A stretch of DNA of 64,000 nt from Terriglobia bacterium (GTDB lineage Bacteria; Acidobacteriota; Terriglobia; Bryobacterales; Bryobacteraceae), in contig JAIQFS010000020.1 of assembly GCA_020073145.1 (NCBI GenBank), positions 29,879 through 93,878 of the forward strand, in the 5' to 3' direction. Position 1 is the first letter of the stretch, and each line of letters starts with the position of its first letter. The notes under the pieces were generated by a model. It was not told the DNA's origin. It saw nothing but the letters and a program-made list of their open reading frames with translations, and ran no database searches. Of this stretch, positions 36,784-47,022 are shown in pieces. The position numbers and the translations under genes are program-made.

Positions 36784-38430
36784 ATGATTTCCTACGATCC
36801 AGGTTTCTCTTGGAGTGTGAATCGTCGAGATTTCTTGCGAGCCGCGTCGGTGGCGGCGCTTTCGAGTTTCGATCCGCTCCGAGCACAGGATTCGAAGTTC
36901 GTGATCGCCGAGACGACCTTCGGAAAAATTCGCGGAATCGATCAAAACGGCATCAAAACCTTTAAAGGGATTCCGTATGGCGCGAGCACGGCGGACACCC
37001 ACCGCTTCATGCCGCCTGTCGATCCGGAAAAATGGGGCGGTGTTCGCGACGCGCTGGAGTATGGACACAGCGCGCCGCAGCGCAATCCCTCGGCCCCGCC
37101 GCCTGCCCCCGGGGCGCTGACCGTCTCGGGAGCAAGTCTGCCCGCCGAGGGAGAAGACTGCCTCGTGCTGAATGTGTGGACTCCGGCAGTCCACGACGGC
37201 CGCAAGCGTCCGGTCCTGTTCTGGTGTCATGGCGGAGGATTCGCCAGCGGGTCGGGGTCCTCGCCCGATAACGACGGCACCAACCTGGCGCGCCGTGGGG
37301 ATGTGGTGGTGGTCACCATCAATCATCGACTCAACGTTCTTGGCTTTGCGAACTTCAGCGAGTTCAGCACCGACTTCGCGGCGTCCGGGGACACGGGGAT
37401 GATGGACATCGTCCACGCGCTCCAATGGGTGCGCGCGAACATCGCGGAGTTTGGCGGCGACTCGAATACGGTGATGATCTTCGGCCAGTCCGGCGGCGGG
37501 CGCAAAGTCGAGACGCTTCTCGCCATGCCTTCCGCCAAAGGCCTGTTCCATCGCGCCATCATCGAGAGCGGCGCGGCGATCCAGGTCACCAGCCGCGAAA
37601 TCGCCATTCGCAATGCGGAGCAGTTGCTCGCCAAATTGGGCATCGCCAAGACGGATGTGCATGCAGTCCAGAAACTCCCGCTCGAACGGATTATGGCGGC
37701 TTACTTCGCCGTTGTCCGCGACGCTCGCGGTGTGGACCAGTCGATCGGTGGATTCGCGCCCACCGTCGACGGCAAAATCCTTCCCCAGCACCCCTTCCAC
37801 CCGACGGCGTCTCCGGTATCGGCCGATGTGCCGGTGATGATCGGCTGCACACGGACGGAAATGACGCTGTTCTCGCTCAATGATGCGGCTGCGTTTAGCC
37901 TGGACGACGACGGGTTGCGATCGCGGGTCAAGGATTTGCTCGGCGACCAGTCCCCGGGGATGATCGACCTGTATCGCAAGCTCAATCCCGGCGCCAAGCC
38001 TTCCGACCTCTACTTCCTGATTGCCAGCGACTACCGCTACGGTGCGCCGACGATGAAGGTTGCAGAACGCCGGGCGGCGCTTGGGAAGGGGCCGGTATAC
38101 CTGTATTACTTCACCTGGGAGACCCCCGTGCAAGGTGGCCGGCTGAAATCGCCCCACACCATGGAGATTCCGTTCGCCTTCGACAACGTCAAGATCTCGG
38201 CCCGCCTGACCGGAGGCGGCGCGGAAGCCATGGCTCTGGCGGATCGGGTCAGCGACGCCTGGATTGCGTTCGCCCGAACGGGGAATCCCAACACACCGAA
38301 GCTTCCCCGCTGGCCGGCGTTTACTGCCAAAGATCGCGCCACCATGGTCATCGATAACACCAGCAAAGTGATCAACGATCCGCTGCGGGAACAACGCCTT
38401 GCCATGTTTCGGGCTCTGAATCTGAGCTGA
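36784..38430 (+). CDS. Exported type-B carboxylesterase
   Basis: 548 residues. GGAGG lies upstream of the ATG at 36784. The N-terminus has NRRDFLRAASVAALSSF (12-28), a twin-arginine signal. An alpha/beta-hydrolase of the carboxylesterase/cholinesterase family: oxyanion-hole region FWCHGGGFASGSG, nucleophile elbow FGQSGGG (Ser near 237), probable acid in the segment TRTEMTLF, and His in SPHTMEIPFAFDN near 456. It should hydrolyse ester bonds of small organic substrates in the periplasm. Position between DUF6152 and an amidohydrolase suggests a catabolic operon; the substrate is unknown. Confidence 0.92.
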   Translation: MISYDPGFSWSVNRRDFLRAASVAALSSFDPLRAQDSKFVIAETTFGKIRGIDQNGIKTFKGIPYGASTADTHRFMPPVDPEKWGGVRDALEYGHSAPQRNPSAPPPAPGALTVSGASLPAEGEDCLVLNVWTPAVHDGRKRPVLFWCHGGGFASGSGSSPDNDGTNLARRGDVVVVTINHRLNVLGFANFSEFSTDFAASGDTGMMDIVHALQWVRANIAEFGGDSNTVMIFGQSGGGRKVETLLAMPSAKGLFHRAIIESGAAIQVTSREIAIRNAEQLLAKLGIAKTDVHAVQKLPLERIMAAYFAVVRDARGVDQSIGGFAPTVDGKILPQHPFHPTASPVSADVPVMIGCTRTEMTLFSLNDAAAFSLDDDGLRSRVKDLLGDQSPGMIDLYRKLNPGAKPSDLYFLIASDYRYGAPTMKVAERRAALGKGPVYLYYFTWETPVQGGRLKSPHTMEIPFAFDNVKISARLTGGGAEAMALADRVSDAWIAFARTGNPNTPKLPRWPAFTAKDRATMVIDNTSKVINDPLREQRLAMFRALNLS

Positions 38431-38460
38431 CACGTCTTCAGCGAACCCGGAGCGTCACCC

Positions 38461-39939
38461 ATGCCGATTCATTCGAAGGGCCGACTGGGGTACAGGATGC
38501 TGGCGAGCGGCCTCCTGGTCGCCTCACTCGGCCCGATTCCGGGTCGTTCGCAGGCCCATGCGGTGCTGTTTGATGGCGCACGTCTGATCATCGGTGACGC
38601 CAGACCTCCGATTGAACGCGGCGCATTCGTCGTCCAGCACGGGCACATCACTGCGATTGGGCCGCAAGGCTCCGTCAAGGCGCCTCCGGGAGCAATTCAC
38701 GTTGATCTGACCGGCAAGACGGTCATGCCGACACTGAACAACGTGCACGTCCACGTCGGATATGAGGGATATGTGAGCTGGGGCGTGGAGAACCACACAC
38801 CGGAAAATGTCCAAGACCACCTGGAACGAGAGGCCTTCTACGGTGTGGGCACCGCCATGACCATGGGCGACCAGCCGATCGACTTCGCGATTCGATTCCA
38901 GCGGGCCCAGCGGGCCGCGGCATTCCCCCCGGCAGCCCGGTTCTTTTTCGCGGCGGGGATGGCGCCGCCCGGAGGCGGCCCGGACGCGCTCCTGATTCAG
39001 GGGACCACCCCGTTGCACGCCGTGTCTGAAGTCTCAACGCCGGAGGAGGCCGTTGCCGCGGTTCGAAACTTTGCCGCCCGCAGAGTCGGCGAGGTCAAGT
39101 TCTGGGTGGATAACCGGGACAACACGCGAGGGGGCAGGAAGAAGATGCCGCCCGAAGTCTACACCGCTCTGATCGCGGAGGCGCACCGGCACGGCATGAT
39201 CGTTCATGCGCATGCGACCAACCTGCAGGATCAGAAAGGCGTGGTGAAAGCCGGGGTCGACGTGCTGGTCCACACCGTGGTCAACGAGCCGATCGACGAC
39301 GAGATGATGGCTCTGCTCCGGGAGAAGAAGCCCTACTGGGCTCCGGTGATGGGCCTGGCCGATCGCTCGGAGCTTTGCGACGACGCCAATCCGTTCATCG
39401 AGCAGGTGCTGCCGGATCGCGTGATCGCTGATATTCGGGCAGGCAAGACTTGGCTTCCGTCGAGCCCCTGCTCGGCGCCGCCCAATGCGCAGGCGGTCCA
39501 ACGCGAGGCGAACCTCCAATACAACTTTCCGAAATACATCGCAGCCGGGGCGCGGATCGTGCTCGGCACCGACGCCGGTGTTTCGGCCAAGTACTCGTAT
39601 GGCTTCGCGGAACACCACGAAATCGGGATGTACGTTCGTCTTGGGATGACGCCGGCGGAGGCGATCATCGTTTCCACTTCGCGACCAACCGAAGTGCTCC
39701 GGATCCAGGACACAGGGACGCTGGCAAAGGGCAAGCGCGCCGATTTCCTGGTGCTGAGCGCCAATCCGCTGGAGAATATCCGCAACACTCGCGAGATCGA
39801 CAGCGTTTATCTGGGCGGAGCCAGGCTCGATCGGGAGGCGCTCCAGGCCAAGTTCAAACGGGCCGTGGTCGACCGGGACGTGACGCACGCCAGACGGAAG
39901 CGAGACTACGTGCCCCACCCGGCTTCGCCGACGAAGTAA
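38461..39939 (+). CDS. Exported amidohydrolase-family protein
   Basis: 492 residues with a signal peptide (about 1-31). Metal-dependent hydrolase fold: small beta domain first (AVLFDGARLIIGDARPP, KTVMPTLNN), then VHVHV (first metal His pair), HAHATN, and GTDAG (the Asp of the TIM barrel) near 368. The end (GTLAKGKRADFLVLSANP) is typical of imidazolonepropionase/prolidase-like members. Substrate not predictable. It lies 30 bases after the esterase. Confidence 0.9.
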   Translation: MPIHSKGRLGYRMLASGLLVASLGPIPGRSQAHAVLFDGARLIIGDARPPIERGAFVVQHGHITAIGPQGSVKAPPGAIHVDLTGKTVMPTLNNVHVHVGYEGYVSWGVENHTPENVQDHLEREAFYGVGTAMTMGDQPIDFAIRFQRAQRAAAFPPAARFFFAAGMAPPGGGPDALLIQGTTPLHAVSEVSTPEEAVAAVRNFAARRVGEVKFWVDNRDNTRGGRKKMPPEVYTALIAEAHRHGMIVHAHATNLQDQKGVVKAGVDVLVHTVVNEPIDDEMMALLREKKPYWAPVMGLADRSELCDDANPFIEQVLPDRVIADIRAGKTWLPSSPCSAPPNAQAVQREANLQYNFPKYIAAGARIVLGTDAGVSAKYSYGFAEHHEIGMYVRLGMTPAEAIIVSTSRPTEVLRIQDTGTLAKGKRADFLVLSANPLENIRNTREIDSVYLGGARLDREALQAKFKRAVVDRDVTHARRKRDYVPHPASPTK

Positions 39940-40018
39940 GCGGGCGCCGGAGCGACCAAAATCTCTTGAGAACTTCGCCAGGCCCGGCGCACTTTCTAAT
40001 GATCGCGGTCGGGGAACC

Positions 40019-41539
40019 ATGGCGCTGTTCAAAACCAAAAGCGCCGCAGTGTATGGCATCGATGCCCATCTGATCGATATCGAGGTGGACCTGTACTCCT
40101 CCGGATCGGCGCGCGATTTCGTCATGGTGGGGATGCCCGATATTGCGGTGCGCGAGAGCCGTGAGCGCATCAAGTCGGCGTTGTATCATTCCGGCTTCGG
40201 CTATCCCAACAAAGCGGTGACCATCAACCTGGCCCCGGCCAACGTCCGCAAGGAAGGCGCCGGTTTCGATTTGCCCATGGCGCTCGGCATTCTGGGCGCG
40301 ATGGGCACGGTCACCGGGCTTGACCGCCACATGCTGGTGGGGGAACTGTCGCTCGACGGCGCCATCCGCCCGGTGCGCGGGGTGCTCTCGGTGGCGGTGT
40401 GCGCGCGCGACCTCGGCATTCGCAACCTGATCGTGCCGGCTGAGAATACGGCGGAGGCGGCCGTGGTGGAAGGCGTCGACGTCTATGGCATGCGGCACCT
40501 GGCGGAGGTGGTCGCGTTGATCGCGCGTCCCGCCGAATTCCAGCCGGCGGCGCATAATGGGACCCGCCCGGCGGAGGAGAGCGCCACCGCTCCGGATTTC
40601 CGCGACGTCCGCGGCCAGACCATGGCCAAGCGCGCGCTGGAGGTTGCGGCCGCGGGCGTCCACAACGTCCTCATGATTGGCCCGCCCGGCTCCGGCAAGA
40701 CCATGCTCGCCAAACGGCTGGCCGGCATCCTGCCGCCGCTCACATTCGAGGAGGCCATTGAGACCACCAAGGTCCATAGCATCGCCGGGTTGTTGCGCGG
40801 CGGCGCTGGCCTGCTGCACGACCGGCCGTTCCGCGCGCCGCATCACACCGTATCCGACGCCGGCTTGATTGGCGGCGGCAGCGGGATGCCGCGGCCGGGC
40901 GAAGTCAGCCTGGCCCACCACGGCGTGCTGTTTCTGGACGAGTTTCCGGAGTTTCCTCGGGATGTGCTGGAGATGCTGCGCCAGCCGATTGAAGAGGGAT
41001 CGGTGACCATTGCCCGCTCCGTGATGACGGTCTGCTTCCCCTCCGATTTCATGCTGGTGGCCGCCATGAACCCGTGCGGCTGCGGCTTCTATGGCGACGC
41101 CACGCGCGAATGCCGCTGCACGCCCGCCCTGATCCAGCGGTATCTCGGCAAGATCAGCGGACCGCTGCTCGACCGCATCGATATCCATGTGGAAGTCCCC
41201 GCCGTACCCTATAAAGAGCTGCGGGAGAACTCCTGCGCGGAATCATCGGCCGACATTCGCGGCCGCGTGGATTGCGCCCGCGCCCGCCAGCAGGCGCGCG
41301 GGTTCTACAACTCCCGGATGCCTTCCCGGCTGGTACGGAAGCACTGCGCCCTGAACGAGGCCGGCGAGCGAACTCTGGAGATGGCCATGCGGCGCATGGG
41401 TCTTTCGGCCCGCGCGCACGACCGCATCCTCAAAGTGGCGCGCACCGTCGCCGATCTGGATGATTCCGAAACCGTTTCCGCCAAGCACATCGCAGAAGCG
41501 GTGCAGTATCGCAGCCTGGACCGCAACTATTGGAGCTGA
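40019..41539 (+). CDS. comM: ComM/YifB family Mg-chelatase-like AAA+ ATPase
   Basis: 506 residues. An N-terminal Lon-like ribosomal S5-fold domain (about 1-170) is followed by the AAA+ core with Walker A GPPGSGKTM near 220-228 and Walker B VLFLDEFPEF near 308. A C-terminal Mg_chelatase_C helical domain (SARAHDRILKVARTVADL) completes it. ComM homologs are hexameric helicases that promote branch migration during natural transformation. The full-length gene is intact, but presence alone does not prove competence. Monocistronic. Confidence 0.93.
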   Translation: MALFKTKSAAVYGIDAHLIDIEVDLYSSGSARDFVMVGMPDIAVRESRERIKSALYHSGFGYPNKAVTINLAPANVRKEGAGFDLPMALGILGAMGTVTGLDRHMLVGELSLDGAIRPVRGVLSVAVCARDLGIRNLIVPAENTAEAAVVEGVDVYGMRHLAEVVALIARPAEFQPAAHNGTRPAEESATAPDFRDVRGQTMAKRALEVAAAGVHNVLMIGPPGSGKTMLAKRLAGILPPLTFEEAIETTKVHSIAGLLRGGAGLLHDRPFRAPHHTVSDAGLIGGGSGMPRPGEVSLAHHGVLFLDEFPEFPRDVLEMLRQPIEEGSVTIARSVMTVCFPSDFMLVAAMNPCGCGFYGDATRECRCTPALIQRYLGKISGPLLDRIDIHVEVPAVPYKELRENSCAESSADIRGRVDCARARQQARGFYNSRMPSRLVRKHCALNEAGERTLEMAMRRMGLSARAHDRILKVARTVADLDDSETVSAKHIAEAVQYRSLDRNYWS

Positions 41540-41695
41540 GGCCGTTGCCCGGACTGGGCTTCGAAACGACGGCGGGCCCATGAACCTCAGCGGCGATCGC
41601 ACGCTTGGGCGAGTTGGAGCTGCCGGATAGCCTGACCCGTTCACGCGACGGCTTCGGCGCGATGGCCGCAGAAATCGTGAGCCGAATATGGCGGG

Positions 41696-43183
<1,488 letters not shown>

Positions 43184-43305
43184 TCATGGGAAAAGTCCGG
43201 AGCCGAAAAAGCGAAGGCGAAGAGAAGGCCGGCGGGTATTTCGTTCCGCCCGGCGGGCGCCTGAACAGCGCTGACGCTGAGGCCGCCGGAGGCGGAGGGC
43301 TCCTG

Positions 43306-43743
43306 CTACCGTTTCACCTTAGCTCTGAGGCTTTTGACATCGTCCGTCTTGGTGTGCGACCGCAGTCCGGTCCAGTTCTCGGCGAGAACAATGGAGTTCG
43401 CTGGAATCTTGGGGTCGTACCGCACCGAGACGGGACCCACCAGAATGGAGAGGTCGCCCGGGAGATAGTCTTTCAGCAGAGCGAGATCCTGCGACGCGAC
43501 GTATTCCACGCCGCGCACGTCATAGGCGTAGAAAAGCAGATCTCCGCGGATCTCGGTGATATTGGCATCGCCCATCTTGCCGCGAGCCACCAGCGCCGCG
43601 CGCCGCCGGCGTTCGCGCTCTTCCGGCGTGACCTTGGATAACCTCCAAGCCCGGAACCCGAGAATGGCGGCGACGACGACCACCACTGCGACGAGGGCAA
43701 GCCCGAGTTCCTTCGCATTCGTGACCGACAACGCGCTCCACAT
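43306..43743 (-). CDS. Single-pass membrane protein of unknown function
   Basis: 145 residues. One membrane helix (about 12-30, LGLALVAVVVVVAAILGF) is followed by a basic segment (ERERRRRAALVARG) and a small domain (ITEIRGDLLFYAYDVRGVEYVASQDL) that looks beta-rich. No family recognised. It is downstream of the transaldolase gene on the same strand (14-base gap), so probably co-transcribed with it. Confidence 0.7.
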   Translation of the reverse strand: MWSALSVTNAKELGLALVAVVVVVAAILGFRAWRLSKVTPEERERRRRAALVARGKMGDANITEIRGDLLFYAYDVRGVEYVASQDLALLKDYLPGDLSILVGPVSVRYDPKIPANSIVLAENWTGLRSHTKTDDVKSLRAKVKR

Positions 43744-43757
43744 AACCAGAATGTTAG

Positions 43758-44420
43758 TTATCCTGCGACGGGAGTTTCTTGAAAAACTTTGGCGTAGTCT
43801 TTCAGGAACTGCTCCAGGCCTTTGTCCGTCAAGGGGTGGTTAAATAGCATGTCCAATACTTTGAAGGGCATGGTGCCGATATGCGCTCCCGCCTGCGCCG
43901 CATCGATCACGTGTGTGGGAGACCGCAACGACGCCGCCAGCACCTGAGTCTTGAAACCGTAATTCCGGTAGATCTGGGTAATGCTGCGAATCAGATCCAT
44001 GCCGGTGTAGCCGATATCGTCCAGCCGGCCCACGAACGGGCTGATGAAGTAAGCCCCCGCTTTCGCGGCCAGCAGCGCTTGTCCGGCGGTGAAGCAGAGC
44101 GTTACGTTGACCCGGATGCCCTCTTTGCTCAGCGTGGACGTGGCTTTGATGCCGTCGCGCGTGAGGGGGCACTTCACCACGATGTTTTTATGGATCTTAG
44201 CCAGCCGCCTTCCCTCCGGCAGCATGGCGGAATACTCGGTAGCGACCACTTCGGCGCTGATATCGCCGTCGACAATGTCGCAGATCATGCGAACCTGTTC
44301 GTCTAGAGGACGGCCTTCGCGGGCAATCAAGGTGGGATTGGTGGTCACGCCATCCACGATGCCCCAGTTGGCGCCCCTCTTCAGCTCATCCAGATTGGCG
44401 GTGTCGAGAAAGAACTTCAC
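43758..44420 (-). CDS. Transaldolase/fructose-6-phosphate aldolase family protein
   Basis: 220 residues from the GTG at 44420, with GGAGGGC upstream. The short MipB/TalC-type barrel starts [14 protein letters not shown] and contains [11 protein letters not shown], the Schiff-base lysine in [12 protein letters not shown], and [18 protein letters not shown]. It transfers dihydroxyacetone units in the non-oxidative pentose phosphate pathway, or cleaves fructose 6-phosphate; sequence alone does not separate the two activities. Divergent from miaB, with a perfect TATAAT upstream. Confidence 0.94.
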   Translation of the reverse strand: MKFFLDTANLDELKRGANWGIVDGVTTNPTLIAREGRPLDEQVRMICDIVDGDISAEVVATEYSAMLPEGRRLAKIHKNIVVKCPLTRDGIKATSTLSKEGIRVNVTLCFTAGQALLAAKAGAYFISPFVGRLDDIGYTGMDLIRSITQIYRNYGFKTQVLAASLRSPTHVIDAAQAGAHIGTMPFKVLDMLFNHPLTDKGLEQFLKDYAKVFQETPVAG

Positions 44421-44449
44421 GCTCTTGCCCTCCAAGTACTGCGTCCACG

Positions 44450-44455
44450 ATTATA
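44450..44455 (-). promoter_or_regulatory. TATAAT -10 element upstream of the transaldolase gene
   Basis: A perfect TATAAT on the minus strand, 30 bases upstream of the GTG, giving a leader of about 20 bases that includes the ribosome site. No convincing -35 hexamer at 16-18 bases (CCGATT at 17). Confidence 0.4.
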
Positions 44456-44499
44456 ACATTCTGCATGTTTAGAATCGGCTCGTTTACAATAAGGCTATA

Positions 44500-45828
44500 G
44501 TGTCGGGGCGAACCTTTTACATCGAAACGTTTGGCTGTCAGATGAATGCGCACGACTCCGAGAAGGTGGTCGGCACACTCGTGGCGCAGGGCTACACGCA
44601 GGTGGAGACTCCCGAAGAGGCTCACCTGGTGCTCTACAACACGTGCAGCATCCGCGATAAGGCGGAGCAAAAAGTTTTCAACCGCCTCCAACAGTTCAAG
44701 CGCGATGCCGGCAAGGGCAAGGTCTTCGGGGTGCTGGGCTGTGTGGCGCAGCAGGAAGGCGAGAAGATCTTCGCCCGCGCTCCGCATGTCAGCCTGGTGG
44801 CCGGTTCGGCGAGCTACACCAAGCTGCCCCAGATGTTGGTGCAGCTCGAAGCCGGCAACCGGCGCGTCACGGGACTGAGTCTGGAGACGGACGAAACCTT
44901 CGACACGCCCCTGACCCGCCGCGACAACCCCCACCGGGCCTACATTACGATCATCGAAGGGTGCGACAAGTCGTGCGCGTACTGCGTGGTGCCGTTCACT
45001 CGCGGCCCCGAGCGCAGCCGCGCCGGCGAGAGCGTTCTGGCGGAAGCGCGGCGCCTGGCCGAGCAGGGCTATACCGAAATTCAACTGCTGGGCCAGAACG
45101 TCAACAGCTACCGCGATCCCTCCGCCGCGGGTTGGGACTTTGCCACGCTGCTGGGGCGCGTAGCCCAGGTCGCCGGCATCCGCCGCGTGCGCTACACCAC
45201 GTCCCACCCGCGCGATTTTGTGAAAGCGATTGTCGACGTGATGGACGAGAATTCCGTGCTCTGCGATCACGTGCACCTGCCGGTGCAATCGGGCTCGACT
45301 CGCCTGCTCGCCGCCATGGACCGGCAGTACACGCGCGATGAGTACCGGCGCCGGATCGAGTGGATCAAGACCGCCAAGCGGAAATACTCCATCACCACAG
45401 ACATCATCGTGGGCTTCCCCGGCGAGACCGACGCGGACTTTCAGCACACTCTCGACCTTCTGGACGAAGTGCAGTACGATTCGTTGTTCAGCTTCAAGTA
45501 TTCAGCGCGTCCCCACACCGCTGCCCTGGCCATGCCGGACGCCATTCCCGAAGAAGAGAAACAGCGGCGTCTCGCGATCGTCCAGGAGAAGCAGCGCGCC
45601 ATTCAGATCCGGCGGAATGCGGACCGCATCGGCACGCTGCAGGAGGTGCTGGTAGAGGGCCGCAACCAGGCGCTCGGCCAGTGGATCGGCCGGACTTCCG
45701 ACAATCGCCCGCTCAACTTCACTCACCGCGATGAGGGCGGCGCGAGCCTGCTGGGGCAATATCTCCCCGTGCGGGTGACGCGCTCCGGCCCCAACTCGTT
45801 GGTGGGTGAAAGCGCAACTGTGGAATAA
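44500..45828 (+). CDS. miaB: tRNA-2-methylthio-N6-dimethylallyladenosine synthase
   Basis: Radical-SAM methylthiotransferase modifying A37 of tRNAs that read UNN codons. 442 residues from the GTG at 44500. The N-terminal UPF0004 domain has Cys in TFGCQMN, NTCSIR and LGCVAQ; the radical SAM triad GCDKSCAYC is at about 154-162; a C-terminal TRAM domain (VLVEGRNQ...VRVTRSGPNSLVG) binds RNA. The start lies only 10 bases after a possible TACAAT -10 box (44485-44490), so the message may be nearly leaderless. Confidence 0.96.
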   Translation: MSGRTFYIETFGCQMNAHDSEKVVGTLVAQGYTQVETPEEAHLVLYNTCSIRDKAEQKVFNRLQQFKRDAGKGKVFGVLGCVAQQEGEKIFARAPHVSLVAGSASYTKLPQMLVQLEAGNRRVTGLSLETDETFDTPLTRRDNPHRAYITIIEGCDKSCAYCVVPFTRGPERSRAGESVLAEARRLAEQGYTEIQLLGQNVNSYRDPSAAGWDFATLLGRVAQVAGIRRVRYTTSHPRDFVKAIVDVMDENSVLCDHVHLPVQSGSTRLLAAMDRQYTRDEYRRRIEWIKTAKRKYSITTDIIVGFPGETDADFQHTLDLLDEVQYDSLFSFKYSARPHTAALAMPDAIPEEEKQRRLAIVQEKQRAIQIRRNADRIGTLQEVLVEGRNQALGQWIGRTSDNRPLNFTHRDEGGASLLGQYLPVRVTRSGPNSLVGESATVE

Positions 45829-45847
45829 TAGAGGCTGGGAGGGCGTC

Positions 45848-46333
45848 ATGGAAGTCGAAATGAAAATTCGCGGTCTCATGATGGATCCTGTCACCAACAT
45901 GCCCATCGTCATTCTCAAGGACGTGCAAGGCAGCATGGTGCTTCCCATTTGGGTGGGCGTTTATGAAGCCAACGCCATCGCCCTCGAGATCGAGAAAGTC
46001 TCGACACCGCGGCCCATGACCCACGACCTCATCAAGAGTCTGCTGCTCGGCCTCAACACGGGATTGCGCAAAATTGTGGTCAGCGAACTCAAGGACGACA
46101 CCTTTTACGCCGTGATCTGGCTCGACCGCGATGGTGAGCTGATCAGTGTGGATTCGCGCCCGAGCGACGCGCTGGCGCTGGCCTTGCGGCTCGACTGCCC
46201 GATCTACGTCGAGGAGACCGTTCTCAAGAACTCGAAGCTGGCCTCCACGGTCTCGGATAAAGCCAGCAATGACGAGCTCCGCCGCATGCTGGAAGGCCTC
46301 AACGACGAGGACTTCGGCCGCTACAAGATGTGA
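45848..46333 (+). CDS. Bifunctional nuclease (DUF151) family protein
   Basis: 161 residues from the ATG at 45848, which follows GGAGG. The DUF151 fold is evident: MEVEMKIRGLMMDPVTNMPIVIL-type start, LPIWVGVYEANAIALEIE, then SRPSDALALALRLDCPIYVEE. Family members have been described as nucleases acting on RNA or DNA; the physiological role is not settled. It lies 19 bases after miaB and overlaps the next small gene (GTGA). Confidence 0.92.
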   Translation: MEVEMKIRGLMMDPVTNMPIVILKDVQGSMVLPIWVGVYEANAIALEIEKVSTPRPMTHDLIKSLLLGLNTGLRKIVVSELKDDTFYAVIWLDRDGELISVDSRPSDALALALRLDCPIYVEETVLKNSKLASTVSDKASNDELRRMLEGLNDEDFGRYKM

Positions 46334-46629
46334 GCCCGGAAATCGCGGATCGTCTGGCAACTCTCCGTATCCAACTGCAGGCGGAAGCCAAAGGGCACTG
46401 CCTGTTCTCGCGCGATCTGTGCATGGCGCTCGTGGAGCGCACGGACTCCGGCTTCGGATCCATCGGCAGCACCGGCATCCTGACCGAAACCGGACTGGCG
46501 TACCTGATGTGGCGCGGTGACCGCGCCCTGTTGGCGGGCAAGGTTGGCGAAACCGCCGCCGAGCCGGCCCAGGTGGACGCGATCCGGAAGTTTTCAGAGG
46601 ACCTGAAGGCGGCGCTGGGGAATCCCTAG
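46330..46629 (+). CDS. Small conserved-looking protein, unknown function
   Basis: 99 residues from a GTG that overlaps the nuclease stop (GTGA), evidence for coupling. The content is mixed helix and loop (ADRLATLRIQLQAEAKGHCLF; RTDSGFGSIGSTGILTETGLAYLMWRGD; a final amphipathic helix AIRKFSEDLKAAL). No membrane segment and no recognised family. Confidence 0.6.
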   Translation: MSPEIADRLATLRIQLQAEAKGHCLFSRDLCMALVERTDSGFGSIGSTGILTETGLAYLMWRGDRALLAGKVGETAAEPAQVDAIRKFSEDLKAALGNP

Positions 46630-46730
46630 GGCCGCGCTAGTCAAGATGGAGCGACCAACTACCGTAGCCGAGGCAGGCCCTGCTCGCCGTTCCGGCTCGG
46701 TGGTCTGCGCGACGGGCGGCTCCGGCGGCA

Positions 46731-46919
46731 TTGCATGGCCTTGGGAATCGAAAACCCTCCCTTCCCTTCGTCGACCAGGCTGTTGCGATGGCTGCCGCTT
46801 ATGACCGCTCGGTCTACGACTGCATGTATGTCGCGATGGCGGTTGTTTCGAAGGCGCAAATGATTACCGCCGACCGGCGCCTCGCGAATACGCTGGCTGC
46901 GCATGATCCCGTCCGCTAG
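46731..46919 (+). pseudogene. Remnant of a PIN-domain (VapC-type) toxin gene
   Basis: Only the C-terminal third of a PIN domain is readable: AAAYDRSVYDCMYVAMAV carries the third acidic position, and MITADRRLANTLA matches the TADxRL strand. The first two acidic motifs are missing, and upstream codons in this frame are Arg/Ala-rich without PIN similarity. No antitoxin precedes it. It is almost certainly a decayed toxin-antitoxin locus. The TTG at 46731 is only the limit of the open reading. The flanking stretches (46630-46730 and 46920-47022) hold nothing I recognise. Confidence 0.6.
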
Positions 46920-47022
46920 CTGGGATCGTGGGCTCTTCACGAATGATTCTGAACGGGTGTGCGAAGATGGATGTTGCGGCAGACTCCGGCCGCGATGCCT
47001 GCCCGAAAATTCTGAACGATTC

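Noticed and set aside
36577..38433. 618-codon minus-strand frame opposite the carboxylesterase
   Set aside because: Antisense of an intact esterase with full catalytic motifs; the frame has no family features.
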